Shown: piece by piece, positions 35,080 to 42,606 of the stretch
Layout: each line of letters opens with the position of its first letter
Position numbering within the stretch: position 1 is the stretch's first letter
NCBI GenBank assembly: GCA_021325365.1
Contig: JAJPHF010000027.1
Coordinates: 1 to 64,000 of the forward strand
Reading direction: 5' to 3'
Source of the DNA: Pseudomonadota bacterium
GTDB taxonomy: Bacteria; Chloroflexota; UBA6077; JAJPHF01
DNA: 64,000 nt
The notes under the pieces: model-generated
What the model was told of the DNA's origin: nothing
The model's input: the letters and a program-made list of their open reading frames with translations, nothing else
The model's database searches: none
Position numbers and translations under genes: made by a program

Positions 35080-35525
35080 GATTCGGCCCCCCGCCCCCCA
35101 ATCCTGGGGGGAAAGAAGAATGGTGGGGGACGCCCCCACACCCCCGCGGCCGCCCGGCCCCCCAATCCTCGGGGGAGAGGGAGAGGATGGCAATTGGGGT
35201 CCCGCCATCCCCCCGCGCTCCCCCGATCCCGGGGGAGAGGCCGATGGGCCGGCGGATGGACACCCCCATCTCCCATCCCCCGCCACCGCCCATCCTGAGG
35301 AGGGGAGGATGGGCCAGTGAATGCACACCCCCATACGCCATCCCCCCGTGCCCCCCGATCCTGGGCGAGAGGAGGATGGGCAGGTGGGCTCCCCCCACAC
35401 CGCTCCAGCCGGGGAACGCCCCTGCACCCCCGCGCCCCGGAATCCTGGGGGGAGGGAGGACGATGGCGGCTCCCCCGATGGAGTGGCCCCCCGGCCTGGG
35501 AGCGCCCCGTTAGCCCCGCGGCGGG
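35080..35525. repeat. Degenerate tandem array of GGGGATTGGGGG-type palindromes
   Basis: This 446-bp stretch has no gene. It contains about six variable copies of a palindromic unit built from CCCCCAATCCTGGGGG(G)GAGG and GGATGGGC blocks, spaced roughly 60-80 bp. Related single copies occur near 35-60 and 19906-19965. The pieces between copies are themselves GC-rich and similar, unlike CRISPR spacers. Confidence 0.8.
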
Positions 35526-36191
35526 CTAGAAGGCGCGGCGCTCGACCAGGATGCGGGCCAGGGGGTCGCCGGCCTTGCCGTACACGTCGTCGCCGTGCGC
35601 GACCAGCATGTGGTCGATCGGCAGCGCCATGCCCAGCAGCCGCTTGACCGATTGCCGCGCCTGGTCGGGATCGTCGCACAGGAACGCCGGCGACACCACC
35701 AGGTGCTCGCCCGCGCTCACGATCGCGTCGCCGGCCACGAAGGCGCGGTGCTGGTGCAGGTACAGCGCGATGCTGCCCGGCGTGTGGCCGGGCATGTGGA
35801 CGATGCGGATTCCCGCGATCTCCGGCAGCTCGTCGCCGTCCTTCACCGTGCGCTCGACGGCCACGCCACAGGTCTGCTCGACCCCCTTGGCCTCGTCCTC
35901 GTGGGCCACCACCGCGAAGTTGCCCAGCCCGCGCAGCTTCTTCAGCCCGCCCACGTGGTCGCCGTGGCGATGGGTCAGGACGCACATGGTGAGGTCGGCC
36001 GGCGAGCGCCCGATGCGGGCCAGCCGCTCCACGATCAAGTCGGCATCGGCATCTGAGAAGCCCGTATCGACCAGCACCGTCGCCGCATCGTCGTGCAGCA
36101 GAAACGCCTTGACGATGCCCCGCGGCCCGTTCAGCCGGCAGGGGATGACTTCGACGCCGGGCACCGGGATGTCTTTCAGCACGGTGACCAT
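35526..36191 (-). CDS. MBL-fold metallo-hydrolase
   Basis: The 221-aa protein has the metallo-beta-lactamase fold with metal motif THRHGDHVGG (HxHxDH) near residue 75. A further His lies in HMPGHTPGSIALY, an Asp in FVAGDAIVS and the last His in MLVAHGDDVYG. It is glyoxalase II-like in size. Such enzymes hydrolyse thioesters, lactones or similar bonds. The ATG at 36191 has a GAGGGAG box. It stands alone between repeat arrays, so context gives no substrate. Confidence 0.92.
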   Translation of the reverse strand: MVTVLKDIPVPGVEVIPCRLNGPRGIVKAFLLHDDAATVLVDTGFSDADADLIVERLARIGRSPADLTMCVLTHRHGDHVGGLKKLRGLGNFAVVAHEDEAKGVEQTCGVAVERTVKDGDELPEIAGIRIVHMPGHTPGSIALYLHQHRAFVAGDAIVSAGEHLVVSPAFLCDDPDQARQSVKRLLGMALPIDHMLVAHGDDVYGKAGDPLARILVERRAF

Positions 36192-36257
36192 ACCGCTCGC
36201 TCCCTCTCGCGGTGTGCAGCATACTCGATCCGGTCGGCGGGGCCGGCATTGCGGCCT

Positions 36258-36390
36258 GCGGGCCGCCGCGGGCGACAAGCAACCCGCGCTACGGACCGGG
36301 GCGCGTACCCGTTAGGATTGGTGCGCATTGCCGGCCGGGGTGGCGCCCGCGGGCCGCCGCGGGCGCCACGCAACCCGCGCTACGGACCGG
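36258..36390. repeat. Two 42-bp direct repeats, period 91 bp
   Basis: Copies at 36258-36299 and 36349-36390 share GGGCCGCCGCGGGCG and CAACCCGCGCTACGGACCGG with small differences in the middle. They fill most of the 318-bp gene-free stretch 36192-36509, where no other feature is seen. Confidence 0.8.
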
Positions 36391-36509
36391 TACCCTTGCG
36401 TCGCCCAGGCATTCGGCAGAGGGCTCGATATGAAAATGTCGGGTGTTGGTCGCTGCCGAGCGTTCGACCAGGCAACCTTGGGGCGGCGCCCCGGAGCGGG
36501 AGTCGCCGC

Positions 36510-37565
36510 TTAGACCATGATCTTGCCGTCCTCGCAGACCACGGTATCGTCGGCCACGATGGTCACGCGGTCGACGATACCCTCGAGGCGCAGGACGCTG
36601 TTCGCCACACCGCGATCGGCGCCGTGCCCGATGCCGAAGTGGGTGGCGCCGTAGCGCTTCTTTTCGCTCCGCATCACCGGCATGTTCACCGGGCACAGCC
36701 TGTTCGTGCCGAGCGCGATCTCGCCGCCCACCAGCCAGGAGTTCTCGTCGCCGTAGGTCTCCAGGTACCAGCGCACCTGCTGCGCCTCGTTGCCGCCCTC
36801 GATGCCGACCACGCGGCCGTCCTTGATGTGCAGGGCCACAGGCTCCTTCCACGGCCCCGAGGGGTAGTGCGCCGTGGTGTCCCAGACGAGGGTGCCGTTG
36901 GCCGTGCCGGGCAGCGGCTCGACGTGGATCTCGCCGAACGGCCAGGTGCCGCCGCCGAGCCGGCCTGTCTCCTTGTTACGGCCGAACGGCAGCGCGCCCC
37001 AGCGCTTGGCGAAGTAGCCCGGCGGCATGCCCGTGATGTCGGCCACCAGGTCGCTGCCGTGCTTGGAGAGAACGCGCACCTGCTTGGAGCGGTCGTACAC
37101 CTCGCCGATACGGCGCTGAATGTCGCAGATCTCCGCCACGTCGTCCATGGTCGCACGGCCGCCGCCGTCCACCAGGATCTCGACCGTACACTCCTCCATC
37201 AGCCAGATCGGCGTGCGGCCGGAGCCGCCGCCCTCTGCGCGGATCGAGCGCAGGCCGGGCGTGCCGCTGTTCAACGCGGTGGTAGTGAGGGCGACGACCA
37301 CGTCGGCCTTCTTGGCCGCCTCGATGGCCATCGGGACCGGATCGGCGCAATGGTAGGGGCGGCGCGGGAACAGCGCGAGCATCGGCTCGCCGCCCTTCTC
37401 GTTGGCGACGGCCATCACGGCTTGCCAGACCAGCGGGTCCATCGCGTCGTCGGTCAGGATGAGCAGCTTGTCGCCCGGCTGGACCGCGTGGAAGGGCACT
37501 TGCAGGGCTTTCATGAGCGAGATGATCTTCGTCGTAGGGCTCCCGTAGCGCTCGGTCATGACCAT
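36510..37565 (-). CDS. M29 aminopeptidase-fold protein, NicX-like
   Basis: This 351-aa protein resembles the M29/thermophilic aminopeptidase fold group, which includes 2,5-dihydroxypyridine 5,6-dioxygenase (NicX). Visible segments are PGDKLLILTDDAMDPLVWQA, ADVVVALTTTALNSGTPGLR, FGEIHVEPLPGTANGTLVWD and GATHFGIGHGADRG; the Glu and His residues in the last two are plausible metal ligands. The ATG has GGAGG with six-base spacing. A ring-cleaving role would fit the Mo-hydroxylase and amidase genes in the window (nicotinate-like catabolism), but a peptidase is an equal possibility on sequence alone. Confidence 0.72.
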   Translation of the reverse strand: MVMTERYGSPTTKIISLMKALQVPFHAVQPGDKLLILTDDAMDPLVWQAVMAVANEKGGEPMLALFPRRPYHCADPVPMAIEAAKKADVVVALTTTALNSGTPGLRSIRAEGGGSGRTPIWLMEECTVEILVDGGGRATMDDVAEICDIQRRIGEVYDRSKQVRVLSKHGSDLVADITGMPPGYFAKRWGALPFGRNKETGRLGGGTWPFGEIHVEPLPGTANGTLVWDTTAHYPSGPWKEPVALHIKDGRVVGIEGGNEAQQVRWYLETYGDENSWLVGGEIALGTNRLCPVNMPVMRSEKKRYGATHFGIGHGADRGVANSVLRLEGIVDRVTIVADDTVVCEDGKIMV

Positions 37566-37846
37566 GGCTCGCCTCCTCCGGCGACGGCGCCCCGGGCGTC
37601 GTCCGTTCGGCCAGGACAGTGCCGCGCCGGGGCGGGCGCGGCGTCCCCATCATAGGCAGCGCGGCCCGTGCGCTGTCAAGCCAAGTGGGCCGAGGAGACC
37701 TAACCGCCCGGCCCCCTTCCCTGCGAAGGAAGGGGGGAGCCGGCGGGGCTGGGGAGTGGCCTACTCCCCGTCCGGGCGGTTGCCATGTTCCGCACCGGAT
37801 ACGGCGGCGCATTCGGCTTCCAGCTGACTGGAGGAGCGGCGGCGAA
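37566..37846. other. Gene-free stretch with GC-rich hairpins
   Basis: No gene is supported. The stretch holds a CCGCCCGGCCCC...GGGGCTGGGG-type palindromic block around 37700-37780, related to the dispersed repeats, and otherwise no recognisable signal up to the toxin-antitoxin operator. Confidence 0.6.
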
Positions 37847-37875
37847 CTAGACTTAGTCATCTCAACTTAGTCTAG
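37847..37875 (+). promoter_or_regulatory. Inverted and direct repeats upstream of toxin-antitoxin pair
   Basis: CTAGAC (37847-37852) and GTCTAG (37870-37875) are inverted repeats enclosing two direct copies of ACTTAGTC with a 14-bp period (37851-37858 and 37865-37872). This AT-rich block ends 10 bp before the antitoxin ATG. It is the expected place and symmetry for autoregulatory antitoxin binding and for the promoter. Confidence 0.6.
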
Positions 37876-37885
37876 AGGGCCGGCC

Positions 37886-38125
37886 ATGCGCACGGTTAAC
37901 ATCCATCAAGCCAAGACCCAGCTTTCGAAGCTCGTCGACGAGGCCGCGAAGGGCGAGTCATTTGTGATTGCCAAGGCGGGGAAGCCGCTGGTGAAGGTGA
38001 CCGCGCTGGATGCTCCCGCGGCGCCGCAGCGGCTGGGCTTCCTGGCAGGCGAGATCGCCGTGCCCGAGGATTTCGACCGCATGGGCGAAGCCGAGATCGA
38101 AGCCCTGTTCGGTGGCGACGCGTGA
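37886..38125 (+). CDS. Type II antitoxin, Phd/YefM family
   Basis: The 79-aa protein has the Phd/YefM N-terminal dimer fold (MRTVNIHQAKTQLSKLVDEAAKGESFVIAKAGKPLVKVTAL) and a short acidic C-terminal tail (EAEIEALFGGD) that would cover the toxin. Known antitoxins of this family bind DNA upstream of their operon and neutralise the toxin by direct contact. It overlaps the toxin gene by GTGA. The tandem repeats just upstream fit autoregulation. Confidence 0.93.
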   Translation: MRTVNIHQAKTQLSKLVDEAAKGESFVIAKAGKPLVKVTALDAPAAPQRLGFLAGEIAVPEDFDRMGEAEIEALFGGDA

Positions 38126-38508
38126 AGCTCCTGCTGGATACCCAGCTCCTGCTGTGGGTCGCCGGCCAGCCCGACCGCCTTTCCGCGAGAGCGCGCGCGG
38201 TCCTGGCCGACCCGTGCCAGGAGCTGCTCTTTAGCGCCGCCAGTCTGTGGGAGATCGCCATCAAGAACATGCTGGGACGGGACGACTTCCGCGCGGAGCC
38301 GCGTTTGCTGCGCCGGGGCCTGCTCGACAACGGCTACGCCGCGCTTCCCATCACCAGCCAGCACGCCGTGAACATCGACCGCCTGCCTGCCCTGCACAAA
38401 GGTCCCTTCGACCGCCTGCTGCTGGCGCAGGCCCTCGGCGAAGGCATCATCCTGCTCACGGGCGACGCGCAACTGGCCCGCCACCCCGGGCCGGTGCGCA
38501 AAGTGTAG
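38122..38508 (+). CDS. PIN-domain toxin (VapC-like)
   Basis: This 128-aa PIN-domain protein has its acidic active-site residues in LLLDTQLLLW (Asp6), SLWEIAIKN (Glu) and GPFDRLLLAQAL (Asp), with a last Asp in LLTGDAQLA. PIN toxins are Mg-dependent ribonucleases, often cutting tRNA or rRNA. The GTG start overlaps the antitoxin TGA, so the two are translationally coupled. The module is intact in both genes, and stands between a NicX-like gene and a binding-protein gene. Confidence 0.93.
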   Translation: MKLLLDTQLLLWVAGQPDRLSARARAVLADPCQELLFSAASLWEIAIKNMLGRDDFRAEPRLLRRGLLDNGYAALPITSQHAVNIDRLPALHKGPFDRLLLAQALGEGIILLTGDAQLARHPGPVRKV

Positions 38509-38514
38509 GCGGCG

Positions 38515-39603
38515 CTAGCGGGGGAGAGCGTCGAGGAAGCCGCTGGTGCGGAGGCGCTCGGCGAAGCGCGTGTCGATGACGTCTTCGGGATGGACCGTGC
38601 GCGCCGCGGGGTTCTCCTCGGCGTCGAGGACGGTTTGCACGGCCGCGGGCTCGGGATAGAGGTCGGGCTTGTAGAGCGGCTGGTAGTAGTCCACCGTCGC
38701 CCCGAGTAGCTCCCGGTCGGTGGTGTTGGTGTACTTGCCGATCACCTGCATGGCGAACTCGCGGTCGGTGCGCAGGCGGCTGGCCGCCTGGGCCAGCGCG
38801 CGCAGGTAGCGCTCGGCCAGCATTGGGCGCTCGGCGAGCAGGCGCTTGGTGGCGCCCACGGCCGCACCCATGAAGGGAATGCCCAGCCGCGTAACGTCGA
38901 GCACCTCGCGATAGCCGCGCTTGCGCGCCTCCAGCAGCGCGGGCATGCCGAGGCTCGCTCCCGCCACCACGCCGGACTCCATGGCGGCCAGCGACTCGGC
39001 CGGCCCCCCGGTGGCCAGGATCGACACGTCCACGTCGGGCCGCAGGCCGTAGCGCTCCAGCCCCGCGCGGGCAGCGATGTCGGTAAGCGCCTTGAGGCGG
39101 GTGACGGCGATGGTCCGCCCGCGCAGGTCGTCGAGCGTCTGGATCTCGGGCCGTGCCACGATGGTGGTGTCCACCCCGGCCGCGGTCGAGCCGATGATCA
39201 TCGTCTCCAGGCCCTGGAGGTAGCCCAGCACGAAGATCTGCCCGCCGGCCGCGATCACGTCGAGGTCGCCCTTCGCCAGCGCCGCATTCAGGGTGACGCC
39301 GCCGGCGATGAACTGGAGATCGACGGCGAGGCCCTGCTCGCGGAAGTAGCCGCCCTCCTGGGCCATCCACCAGGGCGCGGAGCTAGCCGAGGTCGTGGGA
39401 TACGCGGAGTGGGTGGGGATCAGCGCCTGCTCGGTCGAGGACGACCCGGTGCCCGCTAGCCCCGCGTGGTCGCCCGCGGGCGTGGGCGGCGCGACGGGTC
39501 CGACGGACGGACTGGCGCGCGTCGCCGGGCCAGCGCAGCCGGTCGCGAGCAGCGCCAGCATGCCGAGCGCCACGAGCGACGCGGAGCCAACGCGCGGGCG
39601 CAC
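38515..39603 (-). CDS. ABC transporter substrate-binding lipoprotein, NMT1-like
   Basis: A 362-aa binding protein, converging with the toxin gene (6 bp between stops). The signal peptide ends at lipobox LLATGC (Cys23). Fold segments are SSAPWWMAQEGGYFREQGLAVDL, LAKGDLDVIAAGGQIF and DLRGRTIAVTRLKALTD. I chose the GTG at 39603 because AAGGAG lies seven bases before it and a TATACT -10 element is well placed; an ATG at 39636 would add eleven residues and lacks a ribosome site. Like other binders here it has no adjacent permease. Ligand unknown. Confidence 0.9.
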   Translation of the reverse strand: MRPRVGSASLVALGMLALLATGCAGPATRASPSVGPVAPPTPAGDHAGLAGTGSSSTEQALIPTHSAYPTTSASSAPWWMAQEGGYFREQGLAVDLQFIAGGVTLNAALAKGDLDVIAAGGQIFVLGYLQGLETMIIGSTAAGVDTTIVARPEIQTLDDLRGRTIAVTRLKALTDIAARAGLERYGLRPDVDVSILATGGPAESLAAMESGVVAGASLGMPALLEARKRGYREVLDVTRLGIPFMGAAVGATKRLLAERPMLAERYLRALAQAASRLRTDREFAMQVIGKYTNTTDRELLGATVDYYQPLYKPDLYPEPAAVQTVLDAEENPAARTVHPEDVIDTRFAERLRTSGFLDALPR

Positions 39604-39642
39604 AGCTGCGCTCCTTCCCTTCACCCGTAGGCTCATGAAGGC

Positions 39643-39648
39643 AGTATA
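39643..39648 (-). promoter_or_regulatory. Putative -10 hexamer TATACT
   Basis: TATACT on the minus strand lies 39 bp before the preferred GTG start of the binding-protein gene, inside an AT-rich patch. No good -35 box is visible. Confidence 0.4.
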
Positions 39649-39728
39649 TTACCCGGGTTATCGGCATGGGAGCCGGATGGCTGAACGCTTCGCGGCCGGT
39701 CCTCGCTCGCGCAGCGTTCGTTCTCCTT

Positions 39729-40091
39729 TCAGAGCGCCGCGCCCGAGCAGCGCAGAGGCCTCGTAATGGCCCGCGGGGGCCATGCCGGGGACTTGTCGCC
39801 GGGCCATTGCTGGACGCTCCAGCGGCGCCCCGGCGACCGCGCCGGGCGACTGACGAGATGGACGAAGGTATCGGGCGAGTGCATCACCAGCAAGACGATA
39901 GTGCTCCTGGCCTTGTCGGCGGGCCAGCAGAGCCGCACGGTCTGACGCGGATTGGCCAGGACGGAGAGCAGGCCACGAAGCGAGCACGGCAGGCTGCCCG
40001 GCGCGGCGAGCGGCAGGCACGCCGCGAAGTTCGCGTCGGAGCCGGCGGGATGCGGCGTGACCTCGACGTGTGCCTCCTCGTCGCACTTCAT
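39729..40091 (-). CDS. Hypothetical 120-aa protein
   Basis: I do not recognise a family. The frame has the strong G/C third-position bias of the real genes around it, and residues 1-85 look protein-like (MKCDEEAHVEVTPHP..., VLANPRQTVRLCWPADKARSTIVLLVMHSPDTFVHLVSR). There is no clear ribosome site before the ATG and no membrane segment. It lies downstream of the heme-oxygenase-like gene on the same strand, 210 bp away. Overlapping plus-strand frames look less protein-like. Confidence 0.42.
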   Translation of the reverse strand: MKCDEEAHVEVTPHPAGSDANFAACLPLAAPGSLPCSLRGLLSVLANPRQTVRLCWPADKARSTIVLLVMHSPDTFVHLVSRPARSPGRRWSVQQWPGDKSPAWPPRAITRPLRCSGAAL

Positions 40092-40212
40092 GACCGACGT
40101 GATCGCGATGCCTTGTCAGGGGTCGCCCTTCGTCGAGTCATCAGTGAGCAGGGTATCTGATGGCGAGGCGTGCGGTGCGCCGTGTCAGGGGCGCTAGAAA
40201 GCGAAGGTTGTG

Positions 40213-40237
40213 GATCGCCGGCCGACGGCCGGCGATC
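40213..40237 (-). terminator. Hairpin downstream of heme-oxygenase-like gene
   Basis: An 11-bp perfect inverted repeat (GATCGCCGGCC / GGCCGGCGATC) with a 3-base loop lies 65 bp after the stop of the gene ending at 40302. It has no U-tract. Confidence 0.5.
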
Positions 40238-40301
40238 TGGGCCCTCGCCCGCCGGCTCACCCCGCAGAGCGGCCGGAGCACAGGCCGACGGGGCGCCGGC
40301 A

Positions 40302-40991
40302 TCAGAAGTACTGGTAGGTGGCCCACATGTCGTACTGCAGCTCTAGCTTGCGCTGGACGACGGCGCGCGCCTGCGCTTGCAGCTCGGGCGTGACGACGTA
40401 GCGGCGGACGATCAGCTCGCTGAGGGAGCTGTGCTCGACGTCGGCCTCCTCGTGGGCGCGGCAGAAGCGCAGCGCCTTCTCGTCGAGGCCGTAGTGCTGC
40501 TGAAGGCCCTGGCGCAGCAGGGCGTTCGTGCGCGGCGCCTGGCCCTCGCCCGCGAGCTGCGCCGCCAGGGCGACGAACCACGGCAGCGTGTGCAGGATCA
40601 GCTCGGCCCAGTAGACGTGGGCGGCCGCGCCGGGCAGGATGCGGGCGCTTTCCAGCTGCTCGCGGCTGACGCCGAGCCCGGCCGCGAAGTCGAGGAAGAG
40701 CTGCACGTGCCCGGCGGTGCCGGTCGAGGCGCCCTCGGTCTCCTCCTCGACGACCTCGTAGAGATGCTGGGCGATCTCGGGGTCGGTACACTTGAGGTAG
40801 CGGAGCATGGCCAGGCGCGGGACGTGCTTGCGGTAGAAGTAGTCCTGCGTCACCCAGCCCTGGAGCTGGCGCAGCGGGATGGTGCCGGCCGCCACTCCCT
40901 GGATAATCGGGTGCTCGGGCAGCACGCAGCCGGAGCTGGCGACCTGGTCCTTCAGCTCCTGCACAAAGTCGCGGGTCATCGACGTGGCCAT
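40302..40991 (-). CDS. Heme-oxygenase-like iron-containing redox enzyme (TenA/PqqC superfamily)
   Basis: This 229-aa all-helical protein belongs to the TenA/PqqC/heme-oxygenase-like fold. Possible metal ligands follow the diiron heme-oxygenase-like pattern: acidic residues in YEVVEEETEGAS, and His/Asp in CRAHEEADVEHSSL (H-x4-D-x2-H). The nucleophilic Cys region of true TenA is not obvious, so a metal oxidase (as in UndA, SznF or CADD) is more likely than thiamin-pyrimidine hydrolysis. The ATG has a perfect AAGGAGGTG site. It lies 21 bp after an NMT1/THI5-type binding-protein gene, an arrangement that recalls thiamin-precursor salvage operons. Confidence 0.85.
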   Translation of the reverse strand: MATSMTRDFVQELKDQVASSGCVLPEHPIIQGVAAGTIPLRQLQGWVTQDYFYRKHVPRLAMLRYLKCTDPEIAQHLYEVVEEETEGASTGTAGHVQLFLDFAAGLGVSREQLESARILPGAAAHVYWAELILHTLPWFVALAAQLAGEGQAPRTNALLRQGLQQHYGLDEKALRFCRAHEEADVEHSSLSELIVRRYVVTPELQAQARAVVQRKLELQYDMWATYQYF

Positions 40992-41012
40992 GGGGCACCT
41001 CCTTCGCGGCGT

Positions 41013-42065
41013 TCAGGGCCGAGCGATCTCCTGGCGGGCGGCGCGGAGCAACGTGAAGTCGAAGACCTGGGACAGGGCGATGGGTTCGGTACGGTCGGTC
41101 TGGGCGCGGGCGGACTCGAGCGCGGCGTCGAGGACGGCCTCCGGGGCCTCGCCGCTCGCCACGACCGTGCCGAGCTGCTCGTCGACCATGGCGGGCGCCT
41201 GCGGGGGGTCGATGCTGTAGCGCTGGGCCGCCCAGGCGACGATCTCGGGCTCGTTGGCGGGGTCGGTGAGGTAGGGCAGGCTGCGGGCGACGCCGCGCAG
41301 CATCCGGCGGACCTCGTCGGGCGCCGCGGCGACGTGCGCCTGGCTGCTGGCGACGATACTGATCGGCACCTGGAGCACGTCGGCGCCGCGGGCGATGACG
41401 TGGAACCCTTCCTTCTCGGCGGCCGCCGTGAAGGGCTGGGCCAGCGCCGCGCCGTCCACCTGGCCGGCGAGCAGCGCGGCCGCACGGAGGCTGGTCTCGC
41501 CGAGCCGCACCATCTGCACGTCGTCCTCGCGCAGTCCGGCGCCCTGGAGCACCCGCTGCAACACCTGGTCGTCGGTGCCGCCGGGGCGGGAGGAGGCCAG
41601 GCGCTGGCCGCGCAGGTCGGCGGGCGTCTGGATGGAGGCGCGCGTCACGACGACGTGGGGCGGCCGGTCTTGCAGGATGGCGAGCACCTTGACGGGCGCG
41701 CCCTGGACGATGCCCGTGCTGGCGGCGCCCCAACCGTAGAGATAGCCGACCTCACCGTTGAGCAGCGCCGGCAGGGCGGCCTGGCCGCCGATCTGGACTA
41801 GCTCGACGTCGAGCCCCTCGTCGCGATACAGGCCCTTCGCCACGGCGGCCGCCAGGGGCAAGGTGGCGATGCTGAGATCGGGGATGGCGACGCGAACGGT
41901 GGCGAGCGCGGGCGCCGCCGTAGGCGCGGGGGCCGCGGGCGCGTCGGGCCTGGCGGCGTCGGCGGGCGGGGCGGCGCCAGTCGGCGCGGCCGGGGCGGCG
42001 CGCGGGCCGCCGCAGGCGACGGCCAGGAGGAGCAGCGCGACGACGAAGCGGGAGCCGAGGGCCAT
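41013..42065 (-). CDS. ABC transporter substrate-binding lipoprotein, NMT1-like
   Basis: A 350-aa binding protein: lipobox LAVAC (Cys18), Pro/Ala linker, then VRVAIPDLSIATLPLAAAVAKGLYRDEGLDVELVQ, ALLNGEVGYLYGWGAASTG and DLRGQRLASSRPGGTDDQ. The start at 42065 follows AGGAAG; the longer open frame upstream is not protein-like. It is the first gene of a two-gene unit with the heme-oxygenase-like enzyme. A shared substrate, for example a pyrimidine or other small heterocycle, is inferred from this pairing. No permease is adjacent. Confidence 0.9.
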   Translation of the reverse strand: MALGSRFVVALLLLAVACGGPRAAPAAPTGAAPPADAARPDAPAAPAPTAAPALATVRVAIPDLSIATLPLAAAVAKGLYRDEGLDVELVQIGGQAALPALLNGEVGYLYGWGAASTGIVQGAPVKVLAILQDRPPHVVVTRASIQTPADLRGQRLASSRPGGTDDQVLQRVLQGAGLREDDVQMVRLGETSLRAAALLAGQVDGAALAQPFTAAAEKEGFHVIARGADVLQVPISIVASSQAHVAAAPDEVRRMLRGVARSLPYLTDPANEPEIVAWAAQRYSIDPPQAPAMVDEQLGTVVASGEAPEAVLDAALESARAQTDRTEPIALSQVFDFTLLRAARQEIARP

Positions 42066-42530
42066 GCGGACTTCCTCTCGGGCGGCCCGGCTGGCTCGCG
42101 GCGGTGCGGCCGGGCGTCCACCATACGTCCCCCATACTACCCCGCGCGGGGGCGGCGCAGCCACCATCCGAGCGCGGGCGGGCGCGCGGGGCGATGGCGC
42201 GGTGCAATTTCGCCGAGGAACGGTCAAACGATGCTCCTTTACTGGATGGTTAAGTGCTAGGCCGGGCGCGGGTTGGCGCGTGCTCCTCGGGCGCGGAAGG
42301 CCGCATCGTTTGCCCCGTACGATACTCCCCCGGGCGCTCCGCCGCGGGCCGGGCCGGCGGGGGGAGGCCCCGGGCCGGGCGCGGGCGGCGGGTGCGGGGG
42401 AGGCGTGTACGGCGTAAGATTGCGACCACGTCGCGCGAGCTAGCAGGCGCTCTCCGGCGCGCCTCGCGGCCTGTCTACAGATAATGCATTGGCGGGGGGC
42501 GGTCGTCCGGGGGAGGCGGGGAGCCGGGTA
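42066..42530. other. Gene-free stretch between binding-protein and peroxidase genes
   Basis: This 465-bp part of a 541-bp gap has no convincing gene. It contains an AT-rich patch around 42215-42265 and a TAGTAT hexamer on the minus strand at 42134-42139 that may serve the binding-protein gene. A GATAAT at 42480-42485 is without partner. The short frames across it are not protein-like. Confidence 0.5.
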
Positions 42531-42554
42531 GGGCGCTGCCTCCAGGCAGCGCCC
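42531..42554 (-). terminator. Hairpin downstream of DyP peroxidase
   Basis: An 11-bp perfect inverted repeat, GGGCGCTGCCT / AGGCAGCGCCC, with a 2-base centre lies 52 bp after the peroxidase stop. It has no U-tract. Confidence 0.55.
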
Positions 42555-42606
42555 GAGCGGGGACGGCTGGAAAGTCCCGGGAGGCCGCGGGCGCTCTTGC
42601 CGCCGT

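Noticed and set aside
35080..35525. CRISPR-like array
   Set aside because: Repeat units are degenerate palindromes of variable length, the intervals are similar GC-rich DNA instead of unique spacers, and no cas gene is near.
36093..37655. 520-codon plus-strand frame
   Set aside because: It lies antisense to the M29/NicX-like gene and is rich in Arg, Gly, His and Val as expected for a shadow frame.
39666..40160. Plus-strand 164-codon frame
   Set aside because: It overlaps the better-supported minus-strand 120-aa frame, has no ribosome site and reads as Arg-rich shadow sequence.
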